In this document: piece after piece, positions 33,761 through 44,929 of the stretch
How positions within the stretch are numbered: the first letter of the stretch is position 1
Layout: the number at the start of each line of letters is the position of its first letter
Source of the DNA: Symbiodinium natans
Lineage: Eukaryota; Sar; Dinophyceae; Suessiales; Symbiodiniaceae
Assembly: GCA_905221605.1 (NCBI GenBank)
Contig: CAJNDS010002253.1
Span: 346,904-410,903, forward strand
Reading direction: 5' to 3'
DNA: 64,000 nucleotides
Notes under the pieces: generated by a model
What the model saw: only the letters and a program-made list of their open reading frames with translations
The model's database searches: none
What the model was told of the DNA's origin: nothing
Position numbers and translations under genes: made by a program

Positions 33761-33821
33761 TACCCTAGGGTCTAGAGCCCTCAATCTCAAACCCTTAGCC
33801 CTCAGACCCTAAAACCCTGTA
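33761..33821 (-). repeat. CCCTAAA-like degenerate block (reverse orientation)
   Basis: Words such as ACCCTAGGG, AACCCTTAGCCCT and GACCCTAAAACCCTG. These are telomere-like units with the C-rich strand on +, opposite to the 6.6 kb array. Confidence 0.65.
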
Positions 33822-34111
33822 GGCTACTATGCTGATCTATGCTGGGGCTCTAGGCCCCAGACTCAGAACTCGCCAGCGTAACAGGAGCAACACCTTCAGC
33901 TCAGCATAACGGGGGGGGTAGGGCGGAACACCAAGCAATCGAAACAAAGTCGCGAAGGCCAATGTCAGAAGAGCGAGCTGTTGATCCCTATTTGGCAGGT
34001 TTGTTTGTTTGTCCTGGATTGATCCCTGCTTGAGTTTTGATCCCTCACCCGGTCCACTCCCCTGCTCACGGCCACATTTGGTACACTTTTGGTACCTTTC
34101 TGAGCTGAGAA

Positions 34112-36004
34112 ATGCAGCGGAGAGTCCCTGAGGAGAGTCGCGCAGCGGCCCGGAGCGAGCTGGAAGCTCTGGATCAGCGGTTAAAGGCCACCTGGACTGA
34201 ACGAAAGTCGACAGCGCTTAGACTCATGCAAGACTTGGCAAGCGCTGAGAGAAGCCGATTCGCTGATCTTCATGTCTTTAGAGGCGTGCCATGCTGGAGC
34301 GCCTGTGGTGTTACTGGACACGACCGGCATGAGATCTCAGCACAAAGCCTGCCGTCGGCTCAGTTCCATGTACCCCAAGCCCAGGGGCCCAAGGGGGCCC
34401 AAGGTGCCCCTTCCACGAAACGTTTTTGTTTTTTTTTGGACACGTGTTTTGTGGGACGTTTTTTTTCGGTCAGGTCGTCAAGCGGAGGCGGCCGCGTGGT
34501 CAGCTTTCACCGAGAAGTGTAGCGCAGATACTTTGCACCTGGAGGGCCGAAGGCTCTTGCAAGGACATACGGACTGCCCACGGCTTGCAGCGGACTACAA
34601 GCAGCAGCGAAGCGCATGCAATCGAATCCAGGACGAGTTGGATTCTGCAATGTGCGCACAGGTGCATCACCGGCGGCAGCCGTGCGATCATCGTCTGGCT
34701 TGTGAGGCAAAGGTCTTGGATGCAATGAACACTGCGCTGGATACCATCGAAGCGCAGGGCCGAGAGTATTTTGGCCTTAGAAAGGCCAAGTCCTCCGTTG
34801 CGTGCGTGTTGACTGCGATGGGGCAACCGGGTGAGACTGCAGATGATGCCTTGAAGTCTTGCCACAAGCTGGATGAGGAGTCAGAAGTAGAGGCTTTCAT
34901 GCTTTCTTTGCCATCACTGCCCCAGCTGAGCACTTGCGAGCCCTTGGCGGTCCTCCAGCAAGGAGGAGCCAGTGGTGGAGTAGTGGATTATGGCGACTTA
35001 CCGCGGGATGCGCCAGCAAAGACATGTTCGAGTGCCTGTTGCAGCTCCCTTCTGCAAGAGGATCCTGTCATGAATTCAGATGACTACGAACAGGCGCACG
35101 ATGAGAAGCCGCCCGTTGCCCTCGACGGGTGTGTGGCATGGTTTCGTGCAGAGGATGCGGCAGTGCCATGGCCAAGCACGGTCGGATCTCACCAAGGACA
35201 GGTGGTCAGTCGCAAGGCTGACACCAGTCTCGAGATCGGTCATGGCACCAAACGTGGTGTGCGCTTCCTCCGTGGCGATGAGAAGACCCGCTTCGACTTT
35301 GGAGAGGTGGGTCAAAGTTGTGCCACGTGTTCCTCCCACCGTGTTGTAGCTTAATCAAGCAGCTACCCAGTCTTCCCTTACCTTCCTTGAATTCTTCGTT
35401 GTGGCAGGTGCTGGAAGAGACCTACAGCATTTGCTCAATAACACGTTACACTGGCAAGCCTCACGGCCGAATTCTTCAGGGTTCTGAGGGTAACTGGCTA
35501 CACGGGCAAGCGTCCGGGAAATCCGGCGTCAGCTGCGCAGGGCAAGACATGCCTTCAGCTGCAGTGCTGGAAGACTGGGTAGTGGTCTGTTCAACCAGCG
35601 ATGACTCGCGTGATGCGCTTGTGAACGGAGAGGCGGTTTCGCAAGATTCGTGCCAGCCTACGAACGTGAAGCTAAAGCAGAATCTTGTCATCAACCACGG
35701 AAAGCTGTGGGAGGAGGTTTCCAAGTGGGCAGTCATGGAGGTCATTGTGTGGAACAGAGTCCTGTCTGTGGCAGACATGAAGCAAGCATCCGATTATCTG
35801 ACCGCAAAGCTTGCCGGTGGAGTCGATGTCGACTTGAAAATCAGCAAAGCAGATGGGTCCTGCAACGGGCGCCGGGTACAAGTCCAGCTCTCTTCGAAAA
35901 GCGGCGAAGGTTGGAACCACTACGCAGATGCCGGCGATGCAACAGCCCCTGGGCTGACTAAGCCACTCTGTGCCACACACCTCTTCAATGTCCGAATCGC
36001 TTAG
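34112..36004 (+). CDS. Modular extracellular protein, part 1: coiled coil plus LamG-like domain
   Basis: Exon 34112-34280 is coiled coil (ARSELEALDQRLKATWTERK). After TTTTTTTTCGGTCAG a long exon (34474-35306) reads LQGHTDCPRLAADYKQQRSA, MNTALDTIEAQGREYFGLRK and then the LamG start VALDGCVAWFRAEDAAVPWP. A clean 101-bp intron follows (GAG|GTGGGT to GGCAG|GTGCTG, 35307-35407, phase 0). The next exon continues the LamG-like fold: CSITRYTGKPHGRILQGSEG, DWVVVCSTSDDSRDALVNGE, and the final strand-helix KWAVMEVIVWNRVLSVADM followed by QASDYLTAKLAGG. The family is ConA-like/laminin G, normally binding glycans or proteins outside the cell. The same module recurs at 42 and 45 kb. Start and signal peptide are not identified; the ATG at 34112 is only the first in frame. 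The stop at 36002-36004 probably lies in the next intron. Confidence 0.65.
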
Positions 36005-36069
36005 TCTCTCTTGTTCTTAGCTTTTTGGTTTGTGTGTCTGTTGTGTCTGTTTTTGGTTCGCCTATGCAG

Positions 36070-36624
36070 GACAAGCGCCAATATCTGCTTCCTGACTCCT
36101 CCTTCGGAACGTACAAAGTCCTCGACACTGCGCTGCCTGTCGTCAGCCAGCGGAACCCTGACGAGCTTGCTCCGTGGGCTCACTCCTCCCTCCGGGGGAA
36201 GGCTTTCGTGGTGATGGGCAATCACAAGGGTCCAAAGATGCTCTCCTTCTTTGCTCTTGACGACAATGTGACGATCCGTATCTCGATCAACGAAACGGAT
36301 TGGAAAGACCTGGAGCTGGACCATGGCTCAGCAAGCTACGTGGAGGGCGACTTCGAGTTTTCGAGGGTCCTGTTGATGGGAACCCGAAACTTCCTAATGA
36401 CGATGAGTGGCCCGGACCAGACGTACAACACTCCTGTGGCCCCGGCTGCCAAAAGCATCTACGGACCTTGTGCTCAGGACTGGTACGTTACAAACCTGAA
36501 AGGAACGGCTACTACCATCAAGCAGGAGTGCTCTGATGGAACCTCACATACCTACACGGCAAGCACCGTGAGCTGGAGGATGCATGATGATGCCCGAACC
36601 TCTCACTACACAAACGGTCCTCAG
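36070..36624 (+). CDS. Modular extracellular protein, part 2: adhesin-like beta-sandwich exon
   Basis: The exon begins after a TATGCAG (36063-36069) and ends CCTCAG|GTAAGC, a canonical donor at 36625. Its 185 codons read DKRQYLLPDSSFGTYKVLDT, GKAFVVMGNHKGPKMLSFFA, LDDNVTIRISI, FEFSRVLLMGTRNFLMTMSG and CAQDWYVTNLKGTATTIKQE. Alternating hydrophobic strands and a GTRNF motif suggest an IgGFc-binding/adhesin-type beta-sandwich. It follows the LamG unit directly. The phase to the next exon at 37.23 kb does not match a simple GT-AG join, so a small exon, an alternative donor or a frameshift may be present. Confidence 0.6.
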
Positions 36625-37230
36625 GTAAGCAACGATGCGTTGTCCAAGTGTGAAGCCTGGAAGGGAAGTCTGGCTGCTGCTGTAAAGAAGTTCCGCGGAC
36701 GAATTCTGTAGGCTTTCTTTCTGTGGTCGGTCATTTTAGGTCGAAGATGTCTTCGCCGTAGTGCAGCAAATCGTGAGCAACCTGTTGGGTAGAGCGAGCG
36801 AGGTGTGATGACTCGCCGAGCTGCCTTTCCTTGCACGATGCTTTTTGTGACGGTCGGGAATGGCGAGTTTGCTCCGTCACGACTGAAACGCTCAAAAGCA
36901 CTGGTCTCAGACCGCTTGTGTGACCCAAACAGACCCTTCACTGCTGTGTTTGTTATGAAGCCGTTAGAAGGTCTGGTGCCTGCGCCCAGGTGTCGATGCC
37001 GGGGCGACAGATGCTTGCACCAAGATCAAAGGTGCTGCTTCTCTTTTGCAGACAGAGACGCAGTCGCCGGCAGGACTTCACAGAGTTAGGTCTGCCGTTG
37101 GCATGTCGGATGATTTTGGTTTAAAGAGTTTGCAGAGTGGAGGCTTGTGGTGTGAGCGGAGGGTTGTGGTGACCTTGGACACACCGATTAGCCGCTAGAT
37201 ATTCATATTTGACCGGAAGATGTTTTCAGC

Positions 37231-38276
37231 ACGAGTGTGACGCCTGGAGGATGGTACCGTGTCGATCAGAGCAAGAAGACCTGCAATGCCACCTGCAGTG
37301 CACTTTCCCTGGTGTGTTCGACAGACAGCTCTCTGATCAGCTCCGAGAACAAAATGAAGATAGCTGTCGGTGTCGTCGGGGCAGCCTGCTCTACCGTTGA
37401 GGAGGCTCAGAACGGCACGCTGGCGGCAACATTCCGGCCAGATTCCAATGATGCTGCCAGCACAATCTGCGTTCCTGCCAGTGAAAGCGTCCCACTGGAC
37501 TGCGGCCAGGAGATGCCGAACGACGAGACCGTGAAGATGTGCTACTGTGGCGGTGGGGATGAACTGTACAAGCTAGCGACCAAGGGTAGCAATGTGTGCC
37601 CTGACAACTACCGAGCAGTCGAGTCCAAGGAGGACTGCCAAACAGCGGCGGAGGGCGATATGCCTGGCATACCTCCTCCAAGTGCATGGGATGAACAAGA
37701 TCCGAACAACCAGGGTTCGCCTTCAAGCTGCTTCAAGGATCTGGAGACTGGCAAGGTACGCTTCAACTCCATCGCCATGAAGGGCTACGAAGAGCTGGAT
37801 TCCTGGCAGACAGCAGACCACCGGAAGATCTGCAAGAAGGCCTTTGATGGTCCCCAGGAGGAGCCGATGTGCAAGTTCACCGCAATGGAGGAGCAGACCT
37901 TCTTGGGAGGCGTCTCCTATGACAGTGCCATAGCCTCCACGTCGAGTGCAATCACCTTCATGCCGCCTGGAGTCTTCCAAGGTGAGACCCAGATGCCCTT
38001 TGGAATCTCGCAGATCAAGCTGATAAGCGACAAGAACGCAACCTGCAAGATCAAGGGCAAGAAGTACAAGCTGTACGGGCAGTTGGGGGTTTTCTCCCTC
38101 AGGTTGAAAGACAAGAACCTTAGTCCACTGGACGTGATCATGTGCAATCAGAATGTGATGGCTGTTGGCTTCAAGAACATGTCCTCCAGTGCTGCGGCCT
38201 CCTCGGCCCGCCCGCCTTGTGTTTTCCAGTTGTCCTGTTTCATGTCATGTGGGCTGACCTGCCTACTAGAGTGGTG
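37231..38276 (+). CDS. Modular extracellular protein, part 3: cysteine-rich modules
   Basis: After TGTTTTCAG (acceptor about 37229) the frame reads TPGGWYRVDQSKKTCNATCS, ALSLVCS, AACSTVEEA, STICVPASE and VKMCYCGGG. This is the W...SCxxxCxxxxxxC...C...CYC module that I recall from secreted proteins of algae and alveolates. A second module follows: CPDNYRAVESKEDCQTAAEG, SSCFKDLETGKVRFN and HRKICKKAF. A further unit reads FLGGVSYDSAIAS and ATCKIKGKKYKLYGQLGVFS. Good coding to about residue 320 (FKNMSSSAAASSA), after which the frame probably enters an intron before its TGA at 38274-38276. No membrane anchor seen here. Confidence 0.6.
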
Positions 38277-38300
38277 ATTTTTTATCATGTTATGCCCAGG

Positions 38301-38728
38301 CGATTTTTTCTAAATCCAAGTGCCAGAGCGAAGAAGCGTGCTGCCAGGTTCCGGCACCACGGCTGAATCTGCTGTCGGCTACCGCTTGCCAAGCTGCCAA
38401 CATGCGTGGTGTGGGAGGCCATTGATGCTCCCGACACCCGACGCGACATGTCTGTTGATCAGCAGATACGTGGTTCCTGGGTGACTGGCATGTTGCCATG
38501 AAGATGAGTTCACAGTGCGAATCCTTGGCAGGCTTGCAGCTGGACACAGTCTTGCATCTGGCGCGCAGGGGTTGCCAGCTCGCTGTTGCACCATCGAGTT
38601 GTTTGTATTGCCGCTGCATCGTGAGCCGACTGGCCAGGAGCCAGGGTTTGTGTTCGTCAAAGTGTTGGAGAAGACAGCCAAAGGCGAGGTCTACACAATC
38701 GGCAAAGAGGACTGGCAGCTCCTTCAGG
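38301..38728 (+). CDS. Modular extracellular protein, part 4: two exons
   Basis: After GCCCAG (about 38295-38300) the frame reads AIFSKSKCQSEEACCQVPAP then RLNLLSATAC, a short CxxxxACC module. 38502-38728 reads DEFTVRILGRLAAGHSLASG, CCTIELFVLPLHREPTGQEP and GFVFVKVLEKTAKGEVYTIG up to DWQLLQ, ending at CTTCAG|GTGTCG, a usable donor. Both lack their own start codons and fit as internal exons of the same gene. Confidence 0.5.
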
Positions 38729-39065
38729 TGTCGTAAGTGATTCATAACTTCCTGTAAGAAGAATCCACGAACGCTCCGGAGATCTCGGGGTGTTTCTGTT
38801 TTTCTTTGGTTTGAATGTGCCATCCTTAAAGCGTTAACTGAGGACACCTGGAATAGGTGACAAGAAATGACCGGAACTAGAGTCCGTGCCTGTGAAGGAG
38901 TTCAACGAGCTCCTGCAGCCGTACAACAAGTATCCTGTTGTGAAGCGTATATGTCCCTCGTGCGCTGCGACTCACACAGTGACTAGGCTTTGTGTTTAAT
39001 GCAGTGAGCCAACTGACATCGCTATCTGCCCAGAGCCTTGGTCTGTGGCCATGCCGGGGTGATCC

Positions 39066-39622
39066 AAGGAGATCGTGTACCGTCGCTTCACTCCTTTGAA
39101 GGAGTACTCGCCATACGAATCGCTACTTTGCCAGACCTGAGACGGTCACAGTCAGAGTCGGTTGAACTGGAATCGGGAGATGAGTATCGCTCAGATTATA
39201 TAATTGCCAGTTTCCACAAGGGCTTTGCTTGCATGCCAGCTGTGACAAGCACTCGAGGTTGTCCTGCGCGTGGAACGAAGATCCTGACAACGTCGAGGGC
39301 AAAGACTTCAAGCTCTTCAGCAATCTCAACGATGCTTTTGCGGACCCTTCTTTGGTTTTTGTTCCCTGCCTTGCAGGGTGACAAGATGCATTTTTCATTC
39401 AAATACCTGTCGTGCACACCGCAGGACGAGCACAAGTGGTCTTCATGTAACTTCGCTCCGCTTGACAGCTTCAGGCTGTTGTCGTGCTGTTGACCTTTGT
39501 TGTGTTTCGCATTGCCTGAGCCGCTGTGTGGCAGGGGCTTTCCTTTCGAGAGCGGTCCTCAAGCAGCCCTTGGCGAGCAGTGGGATAGCATTCCTGTCAA
39601 CGAAGGATTTCCTGCGCATTGA
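39066..39622 (+). CDS. Modular protein, part 5: duplicated module, copy 1
   Basis: Three short exons in order. 39066-39135 reads EIVYRRFTPLKEYSPYESLL. 39268-39352 reads AWNEDPDNVEGKDFKLFSNL. 39375-39475 reads DKMHFSFKYLSCTPQDEHKW then SSCNF. 39535-39622 reads GFPFESGPQAALGEQWDSIP then VNEGF. The same series recurs at 40.3-40.6 kb, so the gene contains an internal tandem duplication. The GFP..GP....QW element matches, from memory, a recurrent dinoflagellate extracellular module. Function unknown. Confidence 0.45.
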
Positions 39623-40290
39623 AGCGGTTTGGTGTGTCGACAAGAGTCGAGAACGTTTCCAGATGTGCAGGAGATGCGACAGGAAAGTGCACGACAGACA
39701 AAGGTGGGAGACTGGTTACTGGTCATTGCCAGCCGCCAGACGAACTGTCACAGCATCATGATGTCTGCAGGTGGGCGCGCTACAGCATTCTACATGCTCC
39801 TTCCCATCGTCCCGCAGAAATTCAGGCAACCAAGTGACCCCTGGGCCGATTCAGCGTAAGATCCTGCTGCTGAAGCTGCATGCTGCCACATGCTGCCGCA
39901 TGCTGCGTCAGGCTTGGCTTGTCGGTCGATCAAGATGGAAAAACCACAAGCCTCGAGGAGTCCGAGTTCAATCGTCGCTTCCAAGTGAGCAGGCGTGGAA
40001 GCTGGAGATTCCGTCTGGGAGTGTGTTTTTCTGCCTCAGGCTATGTCACGTGTCGCCTAGATTCTCCAGCGTTGCACCCTGTTTTCCTTAAATGGGCATG
40101 GACGGGTAGCAACTCCGGCAAGGTACCACATCATTCTGCGAAAGTGCCAGGAATGCTCGAAGAGCCACAGGTGCCTCTTGAGCCTTCAGAGGGGATTCAG
40201 GGGATGAGAGTTCGGTTTTCTGAGGGCCACCACTGCCACCACTGCAGCGCTTCCGGCTGAGACTCTGGGTTTCCCTCTTTCTTCCTGAGA

Positions 40291-40800
40291 GGTACATCTT
40301 CTATCGGCGGATGACGAACTTAGACACCTATGAACCTTACAAGGCCTTGGCGTGCGATTGGCAGGCCAGGCTCCTTCCCAGGTTCTTTTATAGCCCAGCG
40401 GTGCGTAGCATCACAGCAAGGCTGACGAGGCGAATGCCTACATGGTAGACTTCAAGCTCTACAGCGACCTTCAGGAGCTTCTTTCGGCATGGAGCTCTCA
40501 GCACTGAGCGCTGTCAGCCATGTTGCGAAACATCCCACTCAGGGACTTGCTCTTACATTGTTAGACATGCTTTTGCAGGATGCTCTTGCCGACAACAATG
40601 CCTGGGAGTACTGCGCCTTCGACGGCTCCTTGCCACATCTGAGTTTCTGCGCAAGATCTGCAAGAAGCTGTTGTGTTTGGATTCCATCTCTGCGTGGTGA
40701 CGCCAATTCCAGTGTTGACGGGGAAGCTCAAGAGCATGAGGTACTGGATTTCCTGGAACATGCAGCCCAACTGGCTCAGCCACAATCTTATTCACGGTTT
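40291..40800 (+). CDS. Modular protein, part 6: duplicated module, copy 2
   Basis: After TTCCTGAG the frame reads RYIFYRRMTNLDTYEPYKAL then ACDWQ (40291-40365). 40430-40506 reads ANAYMVDFKLYSDLQELLSA. From 40579, after TTTTGCAG, it reads DALADNNAWEYCAFDGSLPH. These parallel copy 1 item by item: YRR(F/M)T.L..Y.PY..L, DFKL(F/Y)S(N/D)L, and W..C.F. The order and spacing are kept while the sequence has diverged. Confidence 0.45.
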
Positions 40801-40976
40801 CGGTGAAAGCCCAACGGAATCAGAAGTAGTGCAAAAAGCACGGAGGTCACTTTTTCTGCCATCCCAGCAGATTGTGCTGAGGCCAAATCTGGCCAGACCA
40901 GCTACATTCCAGTGTCAGGTTGCACCGGCAAGTCCAGCAAGGCACCAGTAGCGATTCTGTCGCAGGTACAAATATT

Positions 40977-41164
40977 TAATACTATTAAATACTATTAAAT
41001 ACTATTAAATACTATTAAAGACTATTAAATACTATTACATACTATTACATACTATTAAATACTATTAAATACTATTAAATACTATTAAATACTATTAAAT
41101 ACTATTAAATACTATTAAATACTATTAAATACTATTAAATACTATTAAATACTACTAAATACTA
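40977..41164 (+). repeat. 10-bp tandem array TACTATTAAA
   Basis: About 19 copies of ACTATTAAAT with a few variants (AAAG, ACAT). Strongly AT-rich inside a GC-moderate gene region; probably in an intron. Confidence 0.95.
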
Positions 41165-41218
41165 TGTTTTGTTCCAGCAGCTTCTCAACGCCTTTGCACG
41201 TAGGCGGTTACCTTTGAG

Positions 41219-42070
41219 TTGTACGAAGACGAAGACTTGGATGTGGAGGAATTGCAGGCCGGGGCCGCCGCCTGCGCCGCCTGCTATTTGCACTTGCCGT
41301 CGTCACTAAAACGCATCGCTGCCGAGCCTCAGATTCAGCGCAGGATGGTGCCGGCGACGCAGTCAAAAATCTCCAAGATGCAGCGCTTCCTGCAGCAATC
41401 GTGCCATCCGAAGGGATGGTTTCATGGTTTAGGACAGGTTGGGAAGCTCTGAGTTGGATGGGCAGGAAGTTAGCTTAGTCTCCACGGGCGCCCCCCCCCC
41501 CCCCCCCCTGTTTTGCAGGAGTGAAGATGCAGGACCCAGCTGGAAGAGCAGCGTCGGACCTTTCACTGCCACCAGCATGCAATGCTCAGCAGCAATCAAT
41601 ATGATCATGTACCCAATGCCGCCAATCGATGCCGATGCGGGTTGAGAATGAGGCAGAAGCAAAGGGTGGTCTGGTTCGCGCAGCAACCCGTCACTATGGG
41701 GCAGAGCTGAAGCACATTTATGGCGACAGCAGCTCGGATTCCGCGATTGTGCTTCGGTGTCTCATACCAGAAGCTCCTGACTTCACACATCGCTGAAGTT
41801 GGCAAACAAGGCAAGTCGAGCTTCACTTTTGGAGACATAGTCCCGGCCACCTTCACGAAGCCGTGCTGCATCTCATGGCAAGGTCACGCTGTTCACGTCA
41901 TGTGTGGTAAAGTTTCTAGCACGTAGCGCATGTCGTACCACTTTGGGAGAAGTTGTCACAACAGTGTAGTCGAGCATTGGTAGAAGTTTCGCATGGTTGC
42001 GGCACCCTCGGGCCTCCTGCCGGGCCTCCTGCCAGCGGCCTGTGGAACTCCTGAATCTTCCTAACTTCCC
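41219..42070 (+). CDS. Weak exon candidates between modules
   Basis: 41219-41440 reads TFELYEDEDLDVEELQAGAA then RRMVPATQSKISKMQRFLQQ. 41740-41900 reads ASYQKLLTSHIAEVGKQGK-like sequence in one frame. A C20 run lies at 41490-41509. They lie in the expected direction but no module is recognised. Confidence 0.25.
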
Positions 42071-42076
42071 GAGGAT

Positions 42077-42895
42077 GTGTTCCTTGTCGGCCTACACGGG
42101 CATTGCTCAGGGCAAGATTCTTCGTGGAGAGAGACATGGCTGGACCTGCAGTGCGAAGTGCGAAGTAGATTTCTTCATCGTGGAGGGCACTTGAGAGCCA
42201 AGGAGCTTCTGGCATGGACATGCCGATGGGCAAGCTGGTAGTGTCTTCTATGGCGGCCAGTGGGTGCGAGATGAGAAGAATCTGACGGGCACGCGAAACT
42301 GGATCGCTGCTTGCTCTGACTGAGTGCGGGGGACTTCCACCAGACATGTTGGCAGGAATTTCTTTTGGGGCCGTTTCACCATCTTGATTTCAGGCTCTTT
42401 GCGCCTCAAACCAGCATGAGTACGTCTTCCTGGATGGCACCCAGCTCAGAGGATCTATGGTGAAGTCGGCTTACGTGCGAGCATGCCAGCACCCAGCACC
42501 TGCTTTTGCTGAGGTGTCGAGGTTCCTGCCAAGTTTGCAGGAGGTGGTGGAAACACTGCCATCGGTGTCAACGACGGTCCTGAGGATGCGCCATGGCCGC
42601 ATGCCCTGCATGCCCTGCATGCCCTGTCGTGATCTCAACCAAACAGCCTAGATGCGTTTCTATGTTTCCAGCACTTTCTCAGCTTCCGTCTTCGTCCAAA
42701 AAAGATGCCGAGGAGCACTCGGACTGGGCTGTGGCTGAAGTCATGACCTGGGATCGCGTCTTGACGCGCCCCCTGGCAGAGCCTAACAGTAGTGAACCGG
42801 GGGAATGTGGGCGCTCTCGTCATGCCGAGGCTCTGAGATGAGCGAGGTGCAGAACTACCTCCGCGCAAAAGCCAAGACATGCCAGCCGGAGCAGT
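42077..42895 (+). CDS. Modular protein, part 7: second LamG-like domain
   Basis: The exons parallel the first LamG unit. 42077-42145 reads CSLSAYTGIAQGKILRGERH, cf. CSITRYTGKPHGRILQGSEG at 35.4 kb. 42206-42317 reads WHGHADGQAGSVFYGGQWVR, TGTRNWIAACS. 42415-42450 reads EYVFLDGTQLRG. 42545-42595 reads GGNTAIGVNDGPEDA. 42715-42770 reads SDWAVAEVMTWDRVL, cf. SKWAVMEVIVWNRVL. 42837-42890 reads EMSEVQNYLRAKAKTC. Between the last two the frame changes across 42773-42836, which may be an intron or a lesion. The domain is spread over more exons than copy 1. Confidence 0.6.
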
Positions 42896-42921
42896 CTGCA
42901 CAGTTGGGCTCCTGGCATACC

Positions 42922-43067
42922 TTTGCTTCCTTTGTGCTTCTTTTGGTTCCTTTGCTTCCTTTTGCTTCCTTTTGCTTCCTTTTGCTTCCTTTTGCTTCCT
43001 TTTGCTTCCTTTTACTTCCTTTTGCTTCCTTTTGCTTCCTTTGCTTCTTTTGCTTCCTTTGCTTCCG
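42922..43067 (+). repeat. 10-bp tandem array TTTTGCTTCC
   Basis: About 13 units of TTTTGCTTCC with variants lacking one T or carrying TTTTACTTCC. Pure pyrimidine-rich run on +, immediately after the LamG exon and probably in the following intron, where it could act as a polypyrimidine tract. Confidence 0.95.
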
Positions 43068-43194
43068 GAAGCGTTTGCGCTCTGGATGAACGCTCGCTCA
43101 GGTGTGACACAGCTCCTTGCGTTTCGCTCTTCGTGTCTCGATTGCATAAGTATGTCTCGCTCTCTGAGCACTGCCGTCAGCCTGGCCATTGCAT

Positions 43195-43860
43195 CAGCTG
43201 TCAGGTCGGGCCAAACAATCACAATGTAATGTTCCGCAACGATGATGGAACTGCCACAGCAGCCTGCCTAGCCGAAGAACGGTGATGAGTGTTGAAGTCG
43301 CTATGTTGTGCTATCTTGAGGTTCTTCATAGCATGCAGCATTCGTCGGAGGGTCATCTGATTTAAGGTCAAAACTTACGGCGGGACACAGATCAGCTGTG
43401 TTTGCAAAGGACCCTGACGGGCTTCTTGGCAATGTAGCACTCGAGAAGTGGACGTGTCTGAAACCCTGAAGGACACTGCGTTGGGCTGGTGGGCTCTTGG
43501 AGATGTGACGATGGGCCCTACGGAGGGCACTACAAAATCAGCCCGAGCTACAGCGACGACTGGACCCCCGAGACGAATCGGGACAGCCTGCTGCTCTGCA
43601 CAGTCGCCAGGCCAGAGGGCTGCCCTACGCCCGGGCCGATGTGCTGGCCAGCGCAAAACATACCAGCAATGTACAATTCTTCTATCAATTGCACAAGCTC
43701 ACAAGCCTTTGCCCCCTTTTAGCTTTTTCCGTTGTTTCCTTTTTGTCTCGGAAGGCCCATCTGGTCAGAGAAGGGAGAGGTGGACAGCAAGCGCTTTGCC
43801 ATTCAAGCTGGCCTTTCAGAAGGGCTCGTGAAGGAGTCCTGCAACAAATTTTTTTGTTCA
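43195..43860 (+). CDS. Modular protein, part 8: short exons
   Basis: 43200-43285 reads QVGPNNHNVMFRNDDGTATA then ACLAEER. 43505-43600 reads DGPYGGHYKISPSYSDDWTP then ETNRDSLLL. 43760-43850 reads SEKGEVDSKRFAIQAGLSEG then LVKESCNKFF. All are + strand, soluble and Cys-poor compared with earlier modules. Position between LamG units suggests they correspond to the diverged equivalent of the 36-38 kb block, but I cannot align them convincingly. Confidence 0.4.
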
Positions 43861-44929
43861 CAAGCGCGCCGCTTGCTTCTAGCTGGCACTGTGTCACTTT
43901 GTGAACGCCGCGGCCTCAGGACACTTCCTTTACTCTGACAGCCACAATCCGAAGAGATGCCGGCGGTGGGCCACAGCTTCTTTGCAGCATCGGTTTGATG
44001 TGAGATGCCAAAGTATACACGTCAGACTTCAGCTGTTCTGCTGATTGTCTCAGGACACTCTTCAGCTCCAGCCATGACCGGGCTTGTGAGCTGTTTCCAT
44101 GCATGCTTTGCTTGGCCAGCCGCCAGCGTGTCGCGTCCCCTGCGTCAGCTTGGCAGCAGCTTGGCAGGATTCCTCGAACGTGGACCAGGATCTCCGAGCC
44201 GTCGTGAATCCGGACCCCGATGTGTTGCTTCGCTTTGGTTTGCTTCGACTTGACTTGACAATGCAGCATCATTGCAATCTCCTTGCAACATCCTTGCCTA
44301 CAGTGCAGGCCATAGCCCAGGTGCTGCGCCTTGCTGTGAGCTTTGCCAGTTGTGCGCTGCCTGACAGGACTCAACATTCAGCTTCCAGTTTGGCATCGCG
44401 ACTGAATCGCTTAGTCCTGTCGCCACATGAACTGTGAGTTAGTGACGGCTGCATATTTCAAGTTGTACTCTTCTTGAAATGAAGGTGGCCAAGCTTGCCA
44501 GACCGCACCAACGGAGAGGAGCGTTACTGGCGAATGGCAGCACGTGGCTTTCATGTATGACATGGAGCAGAGCCTTGGCGGGTGAGCTGCAGTCCAGCAG
44601 ACTGAGGTAGCCTGGCTCACGGAATCTGAGCTAGCCCCGGCCAGCCTAGGAATGAGACAAGGATCTATCTCAATGCTCTTGAGGTCAAGGCTTGTAGCTT
44701 TGCGTGGCTTGGGCTGGTCCAGAGATGCGTGAGGTTTTTGTGTGCATGCACACAGCCCTTGAAGCAGAGAATAGGGACACATGTTAGTGGATGAGGCCCA
44801 TGGGCTCTTGACAGGGTGCCAATAAGCTATTCCACGATTCAAGCGCCCGGTCAGAAAGGTTGGCAGCTACCAGTAGCCGAGGTCTGCATTCTCACCGGAC
44901 GATGCTGCCAAATTTGCAATTGGTGCTTA

